The position numbers and the translations under genes were made by a program. This document shows positions 59,483-64,000 of a stretch of DNA of 64,000 bases, in pieces. Position 1 is the stretch's first letter. Each line of letters starts with the position of its first letter. This DNA is from Lyophyllum atratum (taxonomy: Eukaryota > Basidiomycota > Agaricomycetes > Agaricales > Lyophyllaceae), in assembly GCA_014905825.1 (NCBI GenBank), contig JACGCN010000001.1, forward strand, positions 4,216,001-4,280,000. The letters are read 5' to 3'. The notes under the pieces are model-generated. The model had not been told where the DNA came from and did not search any database. It saw only the letters and a list, made by a program, of their open reading frames with translations.

Positions 59483-60832
59483 TCAAATCCCACTGGCACC
59501 TCCACCAACTGCCTTCCACCCAATCTTAAACAGCTTATACCCACTCTCATCCGCCCTCCCAACCCCCTCCACCTTCCCCGGCTCCTCCATCTCCAATATC
59601 GCCAGCCTAAGCCTCGTCCCCTCCTCCCCCAACACTCTCGCCTCGTCACCAAACACCGCCGCCACAGACCCATCCAGCCCCTGATGCCGCCCAATCGGCC
59701 TCACGGCGATGATCATCCAAAACACGCCTCCCTCGTCCCCATCCGTCTCGCCACAAGGGCGCCGGAGAAGTTGCTCGACGCACCCCCGGATCCAGCGCGC
59801 GTGCTCGGGGTGGTATACCACGTCCGCTGCGAAGATGATATCGAAGGGTGCGTCAAGGAACGGGGGGGCGTATACGGGTGTTTCCCAGTCCAGGACATGC
59901 ACGTGTATCGGGGTCGGTGTCGGATTTGGGCTGGAGGTAGAGGAAGGGAAGTTGGTGTTGACGTTGGTAGAGAGGTTCTCCAGGACATCGCGGTGGTAAT
60001 CCGTCGCGACGATGACTGGCGGGTGTGCAGACGGGGCCAGGAGCTTCGCAGCGACGATACTGAGGAGCCCCGTACCCGCGCCGAGCTCGAGCACACGCAG
60101 TGAGCGGCCGCTCATATCAGGGACTAACGAAAACGCGTCAGGGTCCGCGCAGAGACGCTCTGCGAGGCGGATGGCGCTGCCCCAGCTCTGGAGGCCGACG
60201 GAGGTATGGTCCTCTTCAAGCAACGGCTCATCGTTCAGCTGCACCGTCACAGGCGTACCACAAGGAGTCGCGAATGCGAACGTGCGCACAATGACCGGCT
60301 CCTCCTCATCCCCACCCTCGAACCCCGCAAACGCGGAGAGCAGCGCCGTCACATCCTCGAGGAGGTCTGTGCGGGCGGCGTACTCGGCAGGAGTGGGTGC
60401 GAGTTCGGCCCAGAGCTCGGAGCGCGATATGAACCCCGTCGTCCACTTGATTGCGAATTCGCGCTGGAGGGTGTCAGCGCGCAGGAGCTCGAGGCTGTCC
60501 GTCTCGGTCTCCGTGGCACACGGGACGGGGTCAGCGGCAACGTGTGTGATGCCCCTGGTGGTGACGGCTTTATCTTCAACATCGTCGTCGTCCTCCTCCT
60601 CCTCGGCGGAGGCATATCCGGAATCGGGAACGGAGTCGTCATGGATGAGCCGCGCGATGTTGCGCTGGGGTAACGTTATCTTCGCCGGGAGTACTACCGG
60701 GGGTGGTTTAGGCGGCCAATAAAGGTTACGTAGCTTCGCAATAGCGGATGCCACGTCATGAGTGGACTGCGACGCGAGCCGGCCGAGAGGAGGTAGAAAG
60801 GAAGTAGGATGTGCTGAAAAATCGCCGTCCAT
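59483..60832 (-). CDS. Family-16 (seven-beta-strand) lysine methyltransferase-like protein
   Basis: A single exon gives 449 residues from the ATG at 60832. The N-terminal half is variable and has an acidic run (EEEEDDDDVED). The C-terminal half is a Rossmann-type SAM-dependent methyltransferase: TSVGLQSWGSAIRLAERL, motif I LELGAGTGLLSIVAAKL (about residues 247-263), ATDYHRDVLENL, and the post-motif FDIIFAADVVYHPEHA (about 326-341). GLQSWGSA followed by the DVVYH-type motif is typical of the METTL21/EEF-lysine group (Methyltransf_16), whose members methylate translation factors, chaperones or ribosomal proteins. The substrate cannot be told. Unlike most neighbours it has no intron. It is divergent from the GON7-like gene, with 297 bases between the starts. 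Confidence 0.85.
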   Translation of the reverse strand: MDGDFSAHPTSFLPPLGRLASQSTHDVASAIAKLRNLYWPPKPPPVVLPAKITLPQRNIARLIHDDSVPDSGYASAEEEEDDDDVEDKAVTTRGITHVAADPVPCATETETDSLELLRADTLQREFAIKWTTGFISRSELWAELAPTPAEYAARTDLLEDVTALLSAFAGFEGGDEEEPVIVRTFAFATPCGTPVTVQLNDEPLLEEDHTSVGLQSWGSAIRLAERLCADPDAFSLVPDMSGRSLRVLELGAGTGLLSIVAAKLLAPSAHPPVIVATDYHRDVLENLSTNVNTNFPSSTSSPNPTPTPIHVHVLDWETPVYAPPFLDAPFDIIFAADVVYHPEHARWIRGCVEQLLRRPCGETDGDEGGVFWMIIAVRPIGRHQGLDGSVAAVFGDEARVLGEEGTRLRLAILEMEEPGKVEGVGRADESGYKLFKIGWKAVGGGASGI

Positions 60833-61129
60833 TATGATATGTGCTCTAGTAGACGTAATAATCGTCAGCTGGAATCGGAATCTATGAGTCCTGGGTCCGG
60901 GGGAAGAGATAAAATCTAGTGGAAATCTAGGGGATCTCTATACGGAAGCACGGAGACTGAATCTAAGGGTATCGTCCAAGGACACTCATCGCGAGGCAGT
61001 GGGAGGAGGAAAAGGGTATTTGAACCTGTTCGGCTAAAAATACATCGGATAAGCAAAAAAATCTTTTTTTGGCCACGTGTGTGCAGGTCCGGCGGAGGTT
61101 GCTGGACAGCAAGCGTAAATACCGCCTCG
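60833..61129. promoter_or_regulatory. Divergent promoter, methyltransferase / GON7-like
   Basis: 297 bases between two outward-facing start codons must hold both promoters. No clear TATA box or other named site was seen. Confidence 0.55.
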
Positions 61130-61423
61130 ATGTCTGCCGCGACGATAACGATCAGCTACGACCTCAACCCGCCTGCGCAGAGCATCAAGGACGCGGCGAA
61201 TCTTAGTAGTTCGACAACACAGACGTTTCCAGTGAATGCGAATCTTGCGACGGATGGCCAGGAGAAATATTACAGTGCTTTGCAGGCGGCGATTGCAGGG
61301 GCTCGGGATCAACTCGGAAATGAGCTGACCGCTTGGAGGGATGCTGTTGGGAAGGCAGAGTTGAGCAAGGAGACACCGAAGACGCTGAAGTACGACGCAG
61401 AGGGAGAGGAAGAGGAGGAATGA
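61130..61423 (+). CDS. GON7: GON7-like EKC/KEOPS subunit
   Basis: A single exon gives 97 residues. The frame is open upstream to 61079, but the first ATG is at 61130 (MSAATITISYDLNPP). After a Ser/Thr/Asn-rich N-terminus comes a predicted helix (QEKYYSALQAAIAGARDQLG, NELTAWRDAVG) and an acidic end (KYDAEGEEEEE). The layout (small, disordered start, one long helix with the spacing SALQAAI-x3-RDQLGNELTAW, acidic tail) fits fungal Gon7, the fifth subunit of the KEOPS complex that makes the tRNA t6A modification. The family is poorly conserved, so the name rests on layout and a short similarity. An unrelated small acidic protein is possible. The gene ends 117 bases before the convergent mitochondrial L2 gene. 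Confidence 0.6.
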   Translation: MSAATITISYDLNPPAQSIKDAANLSSSTTQTFPVNANLATDGQEKYYSALQAAIAGARDQLGNELTAWRDAVGKAELSKETPKTLKYDAEGEEEEE

Positions 61424-61540
61424 ACGACACAAGGTCTGTCGAAAGAACACAATCACACAAGCTGGGGCATTGAAATCGAAGACCGAAGGGGGAAAAATTA
61501 AAACAGCTATTGATTAAATACCGAGGATAAAGAACATCCC

Positions 61541-62798
61541 CTAATTACTGCGCTTTTCCTTCCCCCGTGGACGTTCCCGAATGACCATTTTGTTGCTGTT
61601 CTTCGGGCCCTTGGGTCCTGGCTTCCTCGTCCGTGTTCCCTTGGTGCCCCAGCCCCAGATGGAGACCGGGTGCTTGTTGGACTTCGACTTTCCACGTCCA
61701 CCACCGTGTGGATGGTCGTTACTACATATTAGTCGGAGAATCAGTATTTTAAATCAAGAGAGGTGTATTAGAGACGTACGCGTTCATCGCAACACCACGA
61801 ACGGATGGTCTCCGTCCCAGCCAGCGCGACCGTCCGGCTTTACCGAGGTTGATGCTCTTCCATAGCGCATTACTGACTTTGCCGACAGTCGCGCAGCAGT
61901 CCGCCAGGACCTTGCGTACCTCCCCACTCTGTAGCCGCACATGGGTATAGCGCCCTGCGTCTTCGTGGCTCATAACCTGGCCGAACGAGCCAGCCGAGCG
62001 GACGAGAATGCCAGGTCCCTGGGGTTTGAGAGCAATGTTGTGGATGACGGTGCCAGGCGGCATCAACTTGAGCGGTAGGACGTTCCCTGGCTTGAGAGTC
62101 ATAGTGCGCAGAATACCCAATGCAAGTGAGTGAGAAGAGGACTCCTTTCCTCCGGCAGCCTGGCCCTCCTCGCCCTCAGCCGCGTTTTGCTCCTCAGCTG
62201 CCAACGCGTTGAAACCCGGAATGAACCCGTCTGGAATTCCCTGCCTGAAACTCTGCACCTCATCACCCGCCCTCATACCGTCCGTCGCAAGGATATACTT
62301 CCACTTCTTCGTCCCCTCGTCCTGTGGATTCCGGCTGCACACCAAAGCAATATGCGCCGAACGTCCTGGGTCATACTCGATACGCACAACGTCGTACACG
62401 CCCGGCTCCTCCCGCGTGAAGTCTATTGTGCGTATGCGCTGTCGGTGCCCGCCACCACGGTGCCGCACGGTGATACGCCCGTGTGCGTTCCTGCCACCCG
62501 TCTTGCGTTTGGCAATGGTGAGTAACCGCACGGGGCGGCCTTCATAGAGATGTGGGTTTAGTGGTCGTTTCAGGTGGCGAATACCCGGTGACACGGGTTT
62601 GTAGGTCTTGAAGAGGGAGGTAGAGCGTGACAGGGCGTCCTTCATCGCCGTGTTGGTTTTTTTCTCCCGTACCTCGGTGGCGTAGGCGCGAACATGGGTA
62701 ACAGCAGGTGCGGGGAACCAGCGAGGTATAGACGAGCGTGCAGTAGAGGACAAGCACGTCCGAAGCAGCGTTGAGCTGCCTCGAAGTGAGGACAACAT
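61541..62798 (-). CDS. RML2: Mitochondrial ribosomal protein uL2m
   Basis: Two exons, 62798-61780 and 61721-61541, give 399 residues. An Arg/Ser-rich N-terminus without acidic residues ([20 protein letters not shown]) fits a mitochondrial presequence. The uL2 core is clear: [55 protein letters not shown], and the C-terminal domain with [37 protein letters not shown] and [20 protein letters not shown]. The last block, containing the universally conserved His-rich loop that reaches the peptidyl-transferase centre, is split by the intron. An insert of about 35 residues rich in Glu, Ala and Gly ([20 protein letters not shown]) sits inside the core, as often seen in fungal mitoribosomal proteins. 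It is divergent from RVB2, with only 102 bases between the starts. Confidence 0.93.

Positions 62799-64000
<1,202 letters not shown>

Overview
The window looks like a 64 kb piece of an Agaricomycete (mushroom-forming basidiomycete) nuclear genome. Most genes carry many 49-60 nt introns with GT-AG ends, one mannanase has a fungal cellulose-binding module, and several families (F-box-like proteins, a TADD-type GPI-anchored polysaccharide deacetylase, Msn2-like zinc fingers) are in a form typical of this group. Exon joins below were worked out by hand from reading frame, splice signals and family conservation. They are models, not transcript-confirmed structures.

Layout. 1-1.8 kb: gene-free, with two clusters of a TCCGGATAAAAATT motif. 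1.8-4.6 kb: a PP1 regulatory subunit with a CBM21 glycogen-binding domain. 4.6-9.8 kb: no gene recognised. 9.8-21 kb: a housekeeping block with COX6, a GCN4-like bZIP factor, an M17 leucyl aminopeptidase (17 exons), a choline/ethanolaminephosphotransferase (11 exons) and a GPI-anchored polysaccharide deacetylase (10 exons). 22-48 kb: an accessory stretch with two intact F-box-like paralogues in a direct 2.6-2.9 kb segmental duplication, a GH5_7 mannanase with CBM1, centrin, and two Msn2-like two-finger transcription factors. About 9 kb between the zinc-finger genes holds no gene I can support. 48-64 kb: mostly compact housekeeping genes with a Trf4-type poly(A) polymerase, a possible small 104-residue protein, ribosomal protein eL28, a third F-box-like gene, an SCI1-like RS protein, a family-16 methyltransferase, a GON7-like KEOPS subunit, mitochondrial uL2m, and the 5' part of RVB2 (cut by the window end).

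The genes do not form one pathway. The most notable signals are structural. Intron 4 of the eL28 gene, about seven times longer than its neighbours, holds a roughly 185-bp element repeated about 550 bp downstream of it. Base changes between the copies preserve two stems, one of them only on the eL28-sense strand, which suggests an intronic structured RNA, perhaps an H/ACA snoRNA. The F-box duplication keeps the same intron positions and nearly identical exon lengths, and one copy carries a 304-bp insertion flanked by CATATG repeats. Other oddities are 9-nt and 12-nt microexons in the mannanase, a GC-AG intron in the Trf4 gene, a perfect 69-bp tandem duplication, and a 102-bp divergent promoter between uL2m and RVB2. 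No tRNA, rRNA, CRISPR array or intact transposon was recognised.
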